The notes under the pieces are model-generated. The model was not told where the DNA came from, did not search any database, and saw only the letters and a program-made list of their open reading frames with translations. A stretch of DNA of 64,000 nucleotides from Scilla litardierei (Eukaryota; Streptophyta; Magnoliopsida; Asparagales; Asparagaceae). A program made the translations under genes and the position numbers. Positions 1 through 11,099 of the stretch are shown here, in pieces. Each line of letters starts with the position of its first letter. Position 1 is the first letter of the stretch. The stretch is from NCBI GenBank assembly GCA_030789695.1, contig CM061142.1:146775266-146839265 (forward strand), read 5' to 3'.

Positions 1-712
1 ATAACACACGCAATCTATCCAGATTTTCTTAAGGGTGTTAATTAATACAACTAATGATAGTTATCACGTTGGTATTATATTATTTTATACGTATCAATAA
101 TGTTGTTAACATCGGCATAAGAATATGAGTAATCCAATAGAATAAATATTAAAAACAAAATTTAGATCTCCTCAGCGCGCACCACGGTCAAAATCGTTCT
201 CAGTGTCGCGATTAATAAAGATTACCGTTACTAATGTCAAGCCTGACAATCCATGTAAGATTACTCAGCGCGTAAAACGGTTCGAATCGTGTTAAAATAT
301 AACCGTTGTGCGCGCTGAGTAAAATTAGCCAACTAAACCACCGAATTTACTCGAAGCACGCAACGGGTTAAAATTTTTACCCGTTTTGACCCGTTTGGAC
401 CCTCTTTCATCCCTTGATAAATTCTGCTCACCGCTCACTACCATAACCTTCCACAGATTGCTCAAGGCGGAATATCAAACGGCCAGTTTTTCGTAGATTG
501 CTCAAGGCGCACAGACGGAAATTCCAAAGATTAAATTTTTATTACTGGGCTCGACATTTACATCACAGTGGCAACTGCTGCGTTCAAACAAATCGGTGAA
601 GCGAGAGCAATCGATTTAGGGGTTTTCGACCTAAATTTGTCGAAATCGCGATTTGGTAAGTATACAATGTTAAGTACATTTTATTTGATATCCTTATTAC
701 AATTACAATGTG
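1..712. other. Non-coding contig end before gap 1
   Basis: No convincing gene. The stretch holds a stem-loop (261-322), a 15-bp direct repeat AGATTGCTCAAGGCG at about 456 and 496, and a short exon-like piece ending in a good donor (TTG|GTAAGTATAC near 656). It shows no similarity to the Helitron helicase that should continue on the minus strand beyond the gap, so the gap probably joins unrelated contigs or hides a breakpoint. Confidence 0.5.
261..322. repeat. Imperfect inverted repeat (stem-loop)
   Basis: Bases 261-282 and 301-322 are reverse complements with 2 mismatches over 22 bp (arm core ACTCAGCGCG / CGCGCTGAGT) and an 18-nt loop. A third, partial copy of the CTCAGCGCG core lies at about 172. 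It may be the end of a small inverted-repeat transposon; no target duplication was recognised. Confidence 0.6.
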
Positions 713-1212
713 NNNNNNNNNNNNNNNNNNNNNNNNNNNNNNNNNNNNNNNNNNNNNNNNNNNNNNNNNNNNNNNNNNNNNNNNNNNNNNNNNNNNNNNN
801 NNNNNNNNNNNNNNNNNNNNNNNNNNNNNNNNNNNNNNNNNNNNNNNNNNNNNNNNNNNNNNNNNNNNNNNNNNNNNNNNNNNNNNNNNNNNNNNNNNNN
901 NNNNNNNNNNNNNNNNNNNNNNNNNNNNNNNNNNNNNNNNNNNNNNNNNNNNNNNNNNNNNNNNNNNNNNNNNNNNNNNNNNNNNNNNNNNNNNNNNNNN
1001 NNNNNNNNNNNNNNNNNNNNNNNNNNNNNNNNNNNNNNNNNNNNNNNNNNNNNNNNNNNNNNNNNNNNNNNNNNNNNNNNNNNNNNNNNNNNNNNNNNNN
1101 NNNNNNNNNNNNNNNNNNNNNNNNNNNNNNNNNNNNNNNNNNNNNNNNNNNNNNNNNNNNNNNNNNNNNNNNNNNNNNNNNNNNNNNNNNNNNNNNNNNN
1201 NNNNNNNNNNNN
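713..1212. other. Assembly gap, 500 N
   Basis: Exactly 500 N, a conventional placeholder length, so the true distance is unknown. It cuts the Helitron-0 RepHel reading frame. Frames spanning it are artefacts beyond 1212. Confidence 0.99.
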
Positions 1213-2372
1213 CTGAGCGGAGTTTTCGTTGATTAAGTTTGATGAATGTCAAACGATGTTGCTCAATTGGTGCCCAAGCATCAACTATGAACTCCTGGAA
1301 TAACTTTCCCGCTCTCAAAATTGAAGAATACTCGTTCTGTCTTTCAAACAGACGGTAGCTATAAAACTCACACATGGTCAGGCGTCTACTTGATGCTATG
1401 TTTTGAACTGGATCCCACTGCTTCAACTCAGGTTCCCATCCAAGCTGACCATCAGGAAATAATAAAACGTAGTGTAATGGTAAGTATGCAGGATGAGTCT
1501 CATTGATTTGCATTAATTGATGATTTCCTCGAAGATGTAAAACTATATCTCGCATCCCGGAAGGTCGATAGCCATCGCCAGGTAAAATAACCGCAATCTC
1601 ATCTACGGTTGGGAGGTTATAACGGCGACGATCCTTGTTTGAATTATAATGCAGATATACAGGAAGATCATGACCACCTAAATCTGCTTGAGATAAAACA
1701 GAATACGCCTGACAATATAGTTTGATGAATGGATTTATGCCCGATAGACAATTTTGAATAATTTGTAAGACATCCTTGCTCAAATGTGGATTTCTATTAC
1801 TTCGTAACTCCATAGCAGAATCCGGATCATATATGTAAAGTTGACAATAACTGGCTGTTTGATCCGGTTGGGGCAGAAGTGATCCTGTTCGATGGCGTAA
1901 TTCTCCATGAATTGTAAATATGTTCGGGCCTCTGCCAGCAATCAATCTTTGATCCATTGTCACACCAAGGCTGGTAAATGCATTAGCTGCATTATACTCC
2001 CGAGTATACTTTCGAAATGATTTTGATGCTTCACTGTCACCATCATATAATTCTCTAAGTGCTGGAGGGGGTTCATTAAGTTTCGGCAATCTTACTTTTC
2101 CTTGCAAACAACATGTGCCAAAAAGACGTGTTGTCAAAGTTGACCTCGACAACCGTTCATCCAACCAGTGTAAGGCTGAACAATGAGGGCATGGAATGTT
2201 CATTAATCCAAGATGGTGCCGACCAAAATCAACCTGAGTTGGTGGACCAGAGCCATGATGAGTTGACCTACAAACTAACATCGAAGCTATGCCATCATCT
2301 TCATGTTCAGCTTGAAAAGTTGCTACTGGAGGTATTATGTGAGGTGTATTAAGTGATCCTGTAGCTAAACAC
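1213..2372 (-). CDS. Helitron RepHel main exon, N-terminal part, partial
   Basis: About 386 codons are open from the splice acceptor (TAG|G, exon start 2372) to the gap. The protein is nearly the same, residue for residue, as the Helitron-2 RepHel N-terminus at 31513 onward: a CPHCSALHWLDE zinc-finger-like segment, then GRGPNIFTIHGELRHRTGSL, the LPTVDEIAVILPGDG block and the PLHYVLLFPDGQLGW block. This is the Helitron-like N domain preceding the Rep nuclease, which nicks and joins DNA in rolling-circle transposition. The HUH and tyrosine motifs and the helicase would lie in or beyond the gap. No ATG belongs to this exon; the frame enters by splicing, with the acceptor G completing a split codon. 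No stop is seen in the retained part, unlike the Helitron-2 copy, which is broken further downstream. Confidence 0.88.
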
Positions 2373-2443
2373 CTATCCAATATAAACCCAACATTAAATA
2401 AATTTACATTACATTAAAGTAGATAGATTCCATAGATAATAAC

Positions 2444-3463
2444 CTGGAAGATGGTTCAGCATCTTGGGCTGAGACCTCATCTTCATGTTCAACAGTAGAA
2501 GTTGGTAATGCATGTGTGCTTTGAGGTATATCAAGTACGCTGTTAGGAGTCATATATCGAGATATGTTTCCTTGTTTTTGTTCTCGATCTCTCCTTTTGT
2601 GTTGAGCTAAAGACCTATCAAAAATAAACCCAAAACTAAATACAAATACAATACATGAGTAGAATTGATTTTATGTACAGTCAGGTGGATAATAACCTTA
2701 CAGATGGTCCAGGTACTTGTCCAGAAATCATATCGTTATGCAAGGCTGAGACAACATCTTCTTGTTCAAACGGGGAAGTTGTCATCGCTGGTGTTAAATG
2801 AGGCATATCAATGACACTGTCAGAAGTCAAAGCGTGAGATATGTTTCGGTGTTCTTGTTCACGCTCTCGATCTCGCCTTCTGCGTTGAGCTAAAGACCTA
2901 TCCAAATTACACCCAAACTAATTACAGTTAAAATACATGATAGTAGTAAAGATTTTATGTTTAATCAGGTGATAATAATCTGACAGATGGTCCAGATACT
3001 TGTCCGGAATTCATAACGTTACGTGAGGCTGCGACAGCATCTTCTTGTTCAACCGGGGAAATTGTCATCGCTGGTGGTATATGAGGCATATCAAAGACAC
3101 TATTAGATGTCAAAGCGTGAGATATGTTTCGGTGTTCTTGTTCACGCTCTCGAGCTCGCCGTCTGCGTTGAGCTAAAGACCTATCCAAATAACACCCAAA
3201 CTAATTACAATTAAAATACATGATAGTAGTATAGATTTTATGTTTAGTCAGGTGATAATAACCTAACAGATGGTCCAGGTACTTGTCCAGAATTCATAGT
3301 GTTCCGCGAGGCTGAGACAGCATCTTCTTGTTCAACCGGGGAAGTTGTGAGTGCTGGTGTTATATGAGGCATATCAAGGACACTGTCAGACGTCAGAGCG
3401 TGAGATATGTTTCGGTGTTCTTGTTCACGCTCTCGATCTCGCCTTCTGCGTTGAGCTAAAGAC
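2444..3463 (-). repeat. Tandem repeated exon array of Helitron-0 RepHel (4 units)
   Basis: Four units with 283-bp spacing between the repeated core sequences. Predicted exons on the minus strand are 3463-3263, 3180-2980, 2897-2697 (201 nt each) and 2614-2444 (171 nt). All are multiples of three, begin AG|G and end AG|GT, so each starts and ends inside the same split Arg codon and any number can be spliced in frame. Each encodes a basic start (SLAQRRRRDREREQEHRN type) followed by a Ser/Thr- and acid-rich tail ending SGQVPGPSVR. Apparent ATG starts are TTG codons within the acceptor region. The second unit (2980) has its donor GT changed to AT. The last unit is the most diverged and matches the last unit of the Helitron-2 array. 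Confidence 0.85.
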
Positions 3464-3545
3464 CTATCCAAATTACACCCAAACTAATTACAATTAAAAT
3501 ACAGTAGAGTATATTTGATTTTTGGCACATTCAAATGGAAATAAC

Positions 3546-3727
3546 CTGGCAGATGGTTCTGCGTCGTGTTCAAAAATTGTGTCATTATGATTCCTTTTAT
3601 GTTGCCATTGTCGCAAGGGTGAAATGCGACGAACACTTGGTAGTGAAGAACTAATCGTAGGCTCAGTGAGAGAGCTATGTTGTTCTTGTCCTTTCCGTGA
3701 GGCTGATACGTCACTATCAACAGATGC
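3546..3727 (-). CDS. Upstream RepHel exon of Helitron-0 (non-repeat)
   Basis: Predicted exon of 182 nt with acceptor TTTAG|G at 3727 and donor CCAG|GTTATT at 3546. It is open in the frame that ends in the same phase as the array units, and its last residues (EPSA before the split Arg) resemble those of the last repeat unit. The rest (VDSDVSASRKGQEQHSS...) is unlike the repeats. It could be the first coding exon of the array; no start ATG is evident, so more exons may lie upstream. Confidence 0.55.
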
Positions 3728-5109
3728 CTAAATTGAGTGCATAACATAACCTTGATTAATGATGATCAATCAAGCATGAATATAGTAGTTTATACTAACA
3801 AATTCCATACCGTTCGCATGTTGGTGTGAAGCAAATGGGAATGCGAAAATCCGTAGGCTGGTCAAAGAATGCCAACGTATAACTGAATCATTTAAACTTA
3901 GTGTTAACATAATTTTATCACAGATGAATATTTATTCTGAGCGAATGAGTGAATTTGACATATTCAAATGAGTTTGAAGGTTGACATATTCAAATTTTAT
4001 CACAGTTTATAAAATTTGAAGTGAATATGACATATTCATTTGACAAATTTAAATTCCATATGTCAAACTATGACGTATTCATTTGCTCAGTTTCTCGCCA
4101 TCAGGACCCGAATCCAAATAGCAAAATATGCAAATGACAGGACGTGTTGATACAATTAGTGTGGATATCAAATTCATTTCAATGTTCACATATTAAAAAA
4201 TTTGAGCATATCCTATATCTCATTTCAAAATTGAGTGCATATTCAAAATTTCCTATGGTGATCTGTACTTGACATGTTCAAATGCAAATTGAGTGCATAT
4301 CCTGTCAAGTAACAATAGCATCCCAATTCATCTGTTGAGAAATATCATCCCAAGTAATTAAATTCAAGTTCAAAATTCAAATTGAGAATTTTAGTTACTT
4401 GACCGGATATCATATAACAAATCAAATTGATATTCAAAATTCCAATTCATATACAATATTACAATTCAATTCACATATTCAAAGTTGAAAATTGAAACTT
4501 TTGAAAATTGAAAATCTGAATGCCAGGATATTTGAAACTTGCTTTATCTAAAAATTGAAACTTTTGAATTGAGTTCAAGATCCAAAACTTAAGTACATTA
4601 ACTTGACCACTTTGTTCAAAATGAAAGGGTCCTGATCCACACATGAGTTCGAAATCTGAAAATTGAGTACATCCAGGATACCCAAATATAGAATATCCAG
4701 GACTTATGTTTTATCAATCTTGGACTTTTGATAAAACATTTGAATTGATAAAACATTCTACTGAATGATAAAACATTTGGAATTGAAGCATACTGTAGAA
4801 TGGAACATAGGACCCTTTCAAAAAATTTATATTTTGATAAAACATTTGGAACAGGACTTATAGAATTCTAAACATTTGTTCCATTCTACTGTATGCTATG
4901 TTAAGTCCTGGATAGTTCCATTTTATCAGGACTTATGTTCCATTCTACTGTATGCTATGTTAAATGTTGCAGGTTATCAATTTATCAGGACAATTTCCAA
5001 TAACATAGCAGGTATTATTTTGGGTGGATTTTCCATTAACTTATATATTCCATTAACATAAGTCCTGATATAACACCTGATAATGATATGGGTGGAATTT
5101 ATGTTAATG

Positions 5110-5775
5110 TTAAAATCAACCCACCCATCCATTAACATTTATCCATATAAATTCCACCCATATAAATTCCACCCATCCATTAACATAAATTTCCATTATC
5201 AGGACTTATATATTCCACCCATATCAGGACTTCTGTCTTTAACATTAACTTATATATTCAATTCTAAACACATGCTATGCTATGTTTAAAGTCTTTAACA
5301 TATATATTCAATTTCCATTAACTTATATATCAATTCATCTGTAATATCAATACTTATGTTCCACTCAATTTCCATCCATTAACATTTATCCATATAAATT
5401 CCACCCTTATAAATTCAACCCTTATAAATTTTTCCATTATCAGGACTTATATATTCCACCCATATCAGGACTTCTGTCTTTAACATTAACTTATACATTC
5501 AATTCTAAACACCTACTATGCTATGTTAAAAGTCTATAACATATCTATTCAATTTCCATTAACTTATATATCATTCATCTAAAATATCAGGACTTACGTT
5601 CCACTCAATTTCCATTATCAGGACAATTTCCACTCAATTTCCACTCAATTAACAATATATTCCATTAAATTATCAGGACTTAAGTTCCACTCAATTTCCA
5701 TTACCAGGACAATTTCCACTCAATTTCCACTCAATTAACAATATATTCCATTAAATTATCAGGACTTATGTTCCA
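5110..5775. repeat. Local tandem duplications in Helitron-0 filler
   Basis: About 160 bp at 5127-5290 recurs at 5381-5545 (shared words include ATCCATATAAATTCCACCC and TATCAGGACTTCTGTC). A second, shorter block around CAATTTCCACTCAATT at 5610-5690 recurs at 5700-5770. Confidence 0.75.
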
Positions 5776-6494
5776 CTCAATTTCTATTTGATTCCATATA
5801 TTGTTGCAGGTTATCAGGACATATGTTGCATAATTTCACTCAATACTGTAATAACACTCAATTTTCCATTTAACACATATGGAATTGAGATACTTGAGAT
5901 ACTTACATTGAAAATTTAACAATGTGTATCTCAAGTATCCTTACTTGAATGAATTCTGTGAAGGAATTTAACACATATGGAATCAAATTTATGTGTAGCT
6001 CAATAATCTTGATTTGTATATCTGCAATAATTTGATTTGTATCTCATACTTGAGATACACATATATGGAATCAAATTTAACACATTAGCTAAATTATGCA
6101 AGATTGAGTTCACATAGGATATCCTGCAACAATAACACATATCATGTATCTCAATTCTCAAGTTCATCATTCAAAAGTTAACATTCATGATTTACAGGAT
6201 TAGATGAATGAGATGCAAAATTCAGTTCATCATTCAAATATTTAACATTCATGTTCAAAAATTTAACATTCATCATTCAACAATAACACATATCATGTCT
6301 CCAAAATGTTAATTCATCATCATATCCTGTCTCAAAACGTTTGTTTCAGGATATGTGTTAACACTCTTGAGACATAATATCAAAATTTGACATTCATCAT
6401 TCATCATTCAAAAATTTGAGATAGAATATCATAATTCAGTTCATCATTCAAAATTTAACATGACTACAGAAATTTTTTGAAAATTCATCATTCA

Positions 6495-7410
6495 AAATTT
6501 CTGAGATTGGTCAAAGAAATTTTCTGTTATTGGTCAAAGAAATTTTTGAATCATTCAAAGAAATCATTCAAAATTTCTGTCAAAGAAATCATTCAAAATC
6601 TCAGAAATTTTCTGTCAAAGAAATTTTGAATTTTGAATGATGAATTTACAGATTTTGAATGAAGACAGAAATTTATTCTCATTCAAAATTTTTAAATTTC
6701 TGTCTTCATTCTATCTCAAAAATTCATCATTCAAAATTTCTTCATTCATCATTCAAAATTCAGTTCATCATTCAATCATTCATAATTTGAGATAGAATGG
6801 TCATATTCTCATTCAAAATATTCTCAAAATATTCAAAATATCCTCATTCAAAATATTCTCAATAACAAAAATAACAAAAATATTCTCATTCAAAATATTC
6901 TCAAAGAAATAACACAGATAGCCTCATGACCAATAACAAAAATGAGAATATCCTCAAAAATCAGAAATAACAAAAATTTAAGTAAGGATATCTCAAATTT
7001 TTGAATGAGATAGCCTCTGTCATGAGATACACATATTCAAAATTTCTGAGATTGGTCAAAGAAATTTTCTGTTATTGGTCAAAGAAATTTTTGAATCATT
7101 CAAAGAAATACAGATTTTGAAGGAAGACAAAAATTTATTCTCATTCAAAATTTTTAAATTTTTGTCTTCATTCTATCTCAAAAATTCATCATTCAAAATT
7201 TCTTCATTCATCATTCAAAATTCAGTTCATCATTCAATCATTCATAATTTGAGATAGAATGGTCATATTCTCATTCAAAATATTCTCAAAATATTCAAAA
7301 TATCCTCATTCAAAATATTCTCAATAACAAAAATAACAAAAATATTCTCATTCAAAATATTCTCAAAGAAATAACACAGATAGCCTCATGACCAATAACA
7401 AAAATGTTAT
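6495..7410. repeat. Direct duplication in Helitron-0 filler, two copies about 0.5 kb apart
   Basis: The block starting AAATTTCTGAGATTGGTC at about 6495 recurs almost identically at about 7037. Both copies continue through the same order of words (GTCTTCATTCTATCTC, ATTTGAGATAGAATGGTC, AAAATAACAAAAATATTC, GATAGCCTCATGACC). The second copy lacks about 85 bp present in the first. Near-identity suggests the duplication is much younger than the surrounding word structure. Confidence 0.85.
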
Positions 7411-8519
7411 CATTCAATTTTGTGAATGTTACAAATATGTGAATGTTATGGGGATGTTACAACAGTGAATGTTACAAATATCCTGTGAATGTTATCATTC
7501 AATTCACATATCCTGTGAATGTTACAACAGTGTGAATTGAGATATCCTGTGAATGTTACCCAGGATATGTGTTGCCATCATTCAATCCACTCATTCAACA
7601 ACAGTGTTAACAACAGTGTTATCATTCAATTCAGCAGGATATGTGTTAACACAAAAATGAACACAAAAATCAGGATATGTGTTCCTTATCTCAAAATTTA
7701 AAATGAGTTACACAAAAATGAGATATCCTCTGTCGTGATTAAATCTCTCACCTGTTAAATAACATGACTATAGAATAGATATGACTGCTGGGACAAAATT
7801 CATAAGACATGAATTTGATAAGAGCTCAAATAACACATATCCTCTGTCATGACAAAATTTGATATCCCAGTTATGTAATTTGCTTTAGATAAGAGCTCAA
7901 ATATCCTCTTATCAATCATCCTCAGCATGTTCCAAATTTTGTAATATTTTCTAATTTGATATCCCAGTCATGACAAAATTCATAAGCAAATAACACATAT
8001 CAAACCTGTTGACTATCCCAGTTAACTGTTCAAATCACCAACTTGAACGTTTGAAGAGCACACCTAGACACCTTGCAAAAATCCGAAACAACCAAGTGAG
8101 GAAGATGATTGATACAACATGGGCAAATGATAAAACTCAAGATGGCAACGTGAGGAAGATGACAGGATATCATATAACAATTCAAATTGATATTCAAAAT
8201 TCCATTTCATATACAATATCCCAATTCAATTCACATATTCAAAATTGTTACTTGAAAGGTTATTCATATGGAAGGATATTCATATTAGCTAAGTAACAAT
8301 TCAAAAATTGACAGGATATTCATATTGAAGGATATTCAAAATTTAACTTGACTGAGATATTCAAAATTTGAGTGCATATCCTATATCCCATTCAAGTTTC
8401 AATTTAACTGTGGGCTCATCAATTTCATTTCAATTCAAATTAATTGTGGGTTCAATTCAAATTCATTCCATGGGATATTGCTAAAGAATAAAGTGTTTAG
8501 AAATTTAAATTTTTTTGGG

Positions 8520-8905
8520 ATGTGTAGAAATTTAACTGTGGGTTCATCAATTTGAAACAGTCAAACATTTCTCAGGACATTTTGGGAATGTTTAGAAATG
8601 TTTAGAATATCCATAACAGTGTGTTCATCAATTTAACTGTGTGTTCATCAATTTGAACCCACATGTTTAGAAATTTAAATGTTTAATCTAGTTCAATTTA
8701 ACTGTTTTGAACATGTTTTGAACCCACATGTTCATCAATTTAACTGTTTAATTTGAACCCACATGTTTAGAAATTTAACTGTGGGTTCATCAATTTGAAC
8801 CCACATGCGGAATATCCATAACAGTTTAACTGTGGGTTCATCAATTTGAACCCACATGTTTAGAAATGGTTGACCCCACAGTTAAATTGATGAACCCACA
8901 GTACT
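8520..8905. repeat. Short-period repeats in Helitron-0 filler
   Basis: At least five irregular copies of words such as GTGGGTTCATCAATTT, GAACCCACATG and TTTAGAAATTTAACTG, in both orientations (the reverse complement of the first appears near 8885). Confidence 0.7.
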
Positions 8906-10156
8906 CAAATTAACTTGATTGGGATATTCAAAAAAAATGAGAAATCAATTTCAAACATCCCAAAATGTTTCAAATGTTTCAAAAAGTACTCAAATTTGAG
9001 TGCATATCCCAGATTTTTGAATTGAACCCAGATATTGCTAAAGTCGTGTGTTCAAGATTAATAACCATTAACATTGAGATATTGCTAAAGAATAAAGTGT
9101 TGGTTAATTGAAAATGGCATTTGAAAATCTGGGATATGGGTTTCTAAAGAATATAATCTTGAGATATTGAAAATTGAAAATAAAGCAACTCAAGATTTGG
9201 AATATCTCAAGATTGAACTGTAATTGAAAATGAAGATTACACTCAATATCCCATTTTCAATATCTAATTCAGTTCATATTTAACTTAATGTTATGAACCA
9301 ATATCTGAAAATAATCTGGGCTTACAACTCATAACCAATACCTCAAGATTACACTGATGGCATAACTCAGTTCAATTCACATTATATTCAACATTCAGCT
9401 AAATTCAGTTAAATATGAACAGCTAAATATGATGGTATGAACAGCTCAACATTCAGATTTTCCTCATCTTCAACCTCATAACCAATACCTCAAGATTACA
9501 ACTTAATTCAGTTCATATCAGTTCATATTGTATGCCTTCAAAATCTTGAGATATTCAGTTCAAAATTGAGATATTCAGTTAACTTAAAATTGACAGGATA
9601 TGCCTTCAAACTTTTTTAATTACATTGACAGGATATGCCTTCAAACTTTTTTAAACTCAATCAAAAAATCTGGGATATGCCTTCAAACTTAAAATTGACA
9701 GGAAACCCATTTTTTGATTAACAGCATTTGAAAATCTGGGACACTTAATCAAAAAATGAGCCTCATGCATATAAACTGTAATAACACTCAATCTTTTTTA
9801 ATTACATTTTTTGATTACATGCATTGTTCCCCAAACTAAATGTGTATCAGGAAAATAACACACCAAGAACATCTTTAAATTATTCAAGTGAGGGTGCGAG
9901 GCTGCAAGCTACAAAATAACACACCAAGAGTATGGATCAGTTAACTGTTCAAATCACCTGATGTTGCATGAATTTTATAGGAATCCCCGAGTATTCAAGC
10001 CATATTCATGATAACACACCCAGAGTATTCAAGTCACCTTCAGAAATAAATACCCTCCAACTTGCAAAAATCTGAAAATACCAAAAGAAAATGTCTAACG
10101 TGAGAAAAATTCCAAAAGAAAATGTTGCAAAAACATGAAAAATCCCAAAAGAACTC

Positions 10157-10250
10157 ACCTCCTGCAATGAGGAAGATGACAGCTCTGTTTCTTTGCAAGG
10201 AGGAAGATGATTATGGGGAGGGATCAAGATGGCAACGTGAGGAAATTAAC
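10157..10250 (-). other. Possible leader exon of Helitron-0
   Basis: On the minus strand this pyrimidine-rich stretch reads into a good donor (AG|GTGAGTTC, GT at 10158-10157). CATCTTCCTC-type composition before GTGAGT resembles the Helitron-1 and Helitron-2 leader exons. A degenerate copy lies at about 8080-8170. Its role is inferred from position and composition only. Confidence 0.35.
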
Positions 10251-10710
10251 TTTCCCTCCAAATTAATTCCCTCCAAATGAGGGAGATGAAGGCTTTTAAA
10301 TTTCCTTTCTCTGATTTGATCAAATTAATTCCCTCCAAATTAATTCCCTCCAAGCTCCGGTTCTAATTCCTTTCTCTGATGTCAACGTTGTTCTCTGATT
10401 TGATCAAATTATTTGATCACATCACTAATTTCCCCCAAATTTTCCCTCCATATAAATTCCCTTCTAATTTTCCCTCCAATTTTCACCTCAGGATGTCAAC
10501 GTGAGGAGGGTTCTTCAAATGACAACTGAGTTCAAATGAGTTCAAATTCAATTCAAATTCAAATGAGTTCAATTTCCTTCAAATTCAATTCAAATTCAAA
10601 TGAGTTCAAATTACATGAAATCATCTTATCCTAGTTGGACTGCTGACTGGGACAAAGCAATATGACTGGACTGCTGACTGGGACAAAATTCAAATTATTC
10701 ATGCTTTATA

Positions 10711-10712
<2 letters not shown>

Positions 10713-10760
<48 letters not shown>
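10713..10760. repeat. (AT)n tract between two Helitron 5' ends
   Basis: About 48 bp of nearly pure AT dinucleotide. The degenerate 5' end of Helitron-0 reads away to the left and the 5' end of Helitron-1 (TCTATATTATAAAACAGGG at 10760) reads away to the right. Confidence 0.9.
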
Positions 10761-10762
<2 letters not shown>

Positions 10763-11099
10763 ATATTATAAAACAGGGATGTTATCATGGGTTTTTGGAT
10801 AAGAGAAATTGGATAAGAGATTTTGGTTATGTGTATTGTTGTATGTGGATATGTGTGTATTGTTGTATAAGATATTTTGGTTAAGAGATAATGGATAAGA
10901 GATAATGGATAAGAGAATTTGGTTATGTGTAATTGGGTGTGTTGTTTATAGAGATTTGTATGTAGATATAGGATATGAGAAATTGAGATATGAGAAATTG
11001 ATATAAGATAAGAATGATTTCATTTGTATTGGAGGGAAAATGATCAAATTGGAGGGAGAAGATCACATCAAAATGATCAAAATCTCGAATTGGAGGCAA

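Larger units (their letters stand above)
3731..10156 (-). other. Low-complexity Helitron-0 leader/intron region
   Basis: About 6.4 kb without a supportable gene. It is AT-rich sequence built from short recurring words: ATTCATCATTCAAAAT-like words at 6.1-7.4 kb, TATCAGGACTTA at 4.9-5.8 kb, GTGGGTTCATCAATTT at 8.5-8.9 kb, and CAGGATA/TATCCTG throughout. It contains local tandem duplications. By position it lies between the leader donor at 10158 and the RepHel exons, so it would be transcribed as intron if the element were expressed. Short frames inside it have no protein-like composition. Confidence 0.6.
1213..10717 (-). mobile_element. Helitron-0, minus strand, 3' half lost in gap
   Basis: On the minus strand the order is: a degenerate Helitron 5' end next to the (AT)n tract at 10713, leader-like sequence with a GTGAGT donor at 10158, about 6.4 kb of low-complexity AT-rich sequence, a set of repeated exons (3727-2444), and the RepHel main exon (2372 to the gap). 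The order matches plus-strand Helitron-2. The 5' end is only approximately placed: its first 20 or so bases resemble the Helitron-2 start but lack the canonical TC. The helicase half and the 3' hairpin are not in the window. Confidence 0.7.

Noticed and set aside
568..1236. 222-codon frame and other frames across the N runs (also 47154-48034)
   Set aside because: Nearly all residues are undetermined; frame through a gap of unknown length has no meaning.
2681..3471. Three separate 74-75-codon genes starting MDRSLAQ
   Set aside because: The starts are TTG codons at the splice acceptor, not ATG. The frames are repeated internal exons of RepHel.
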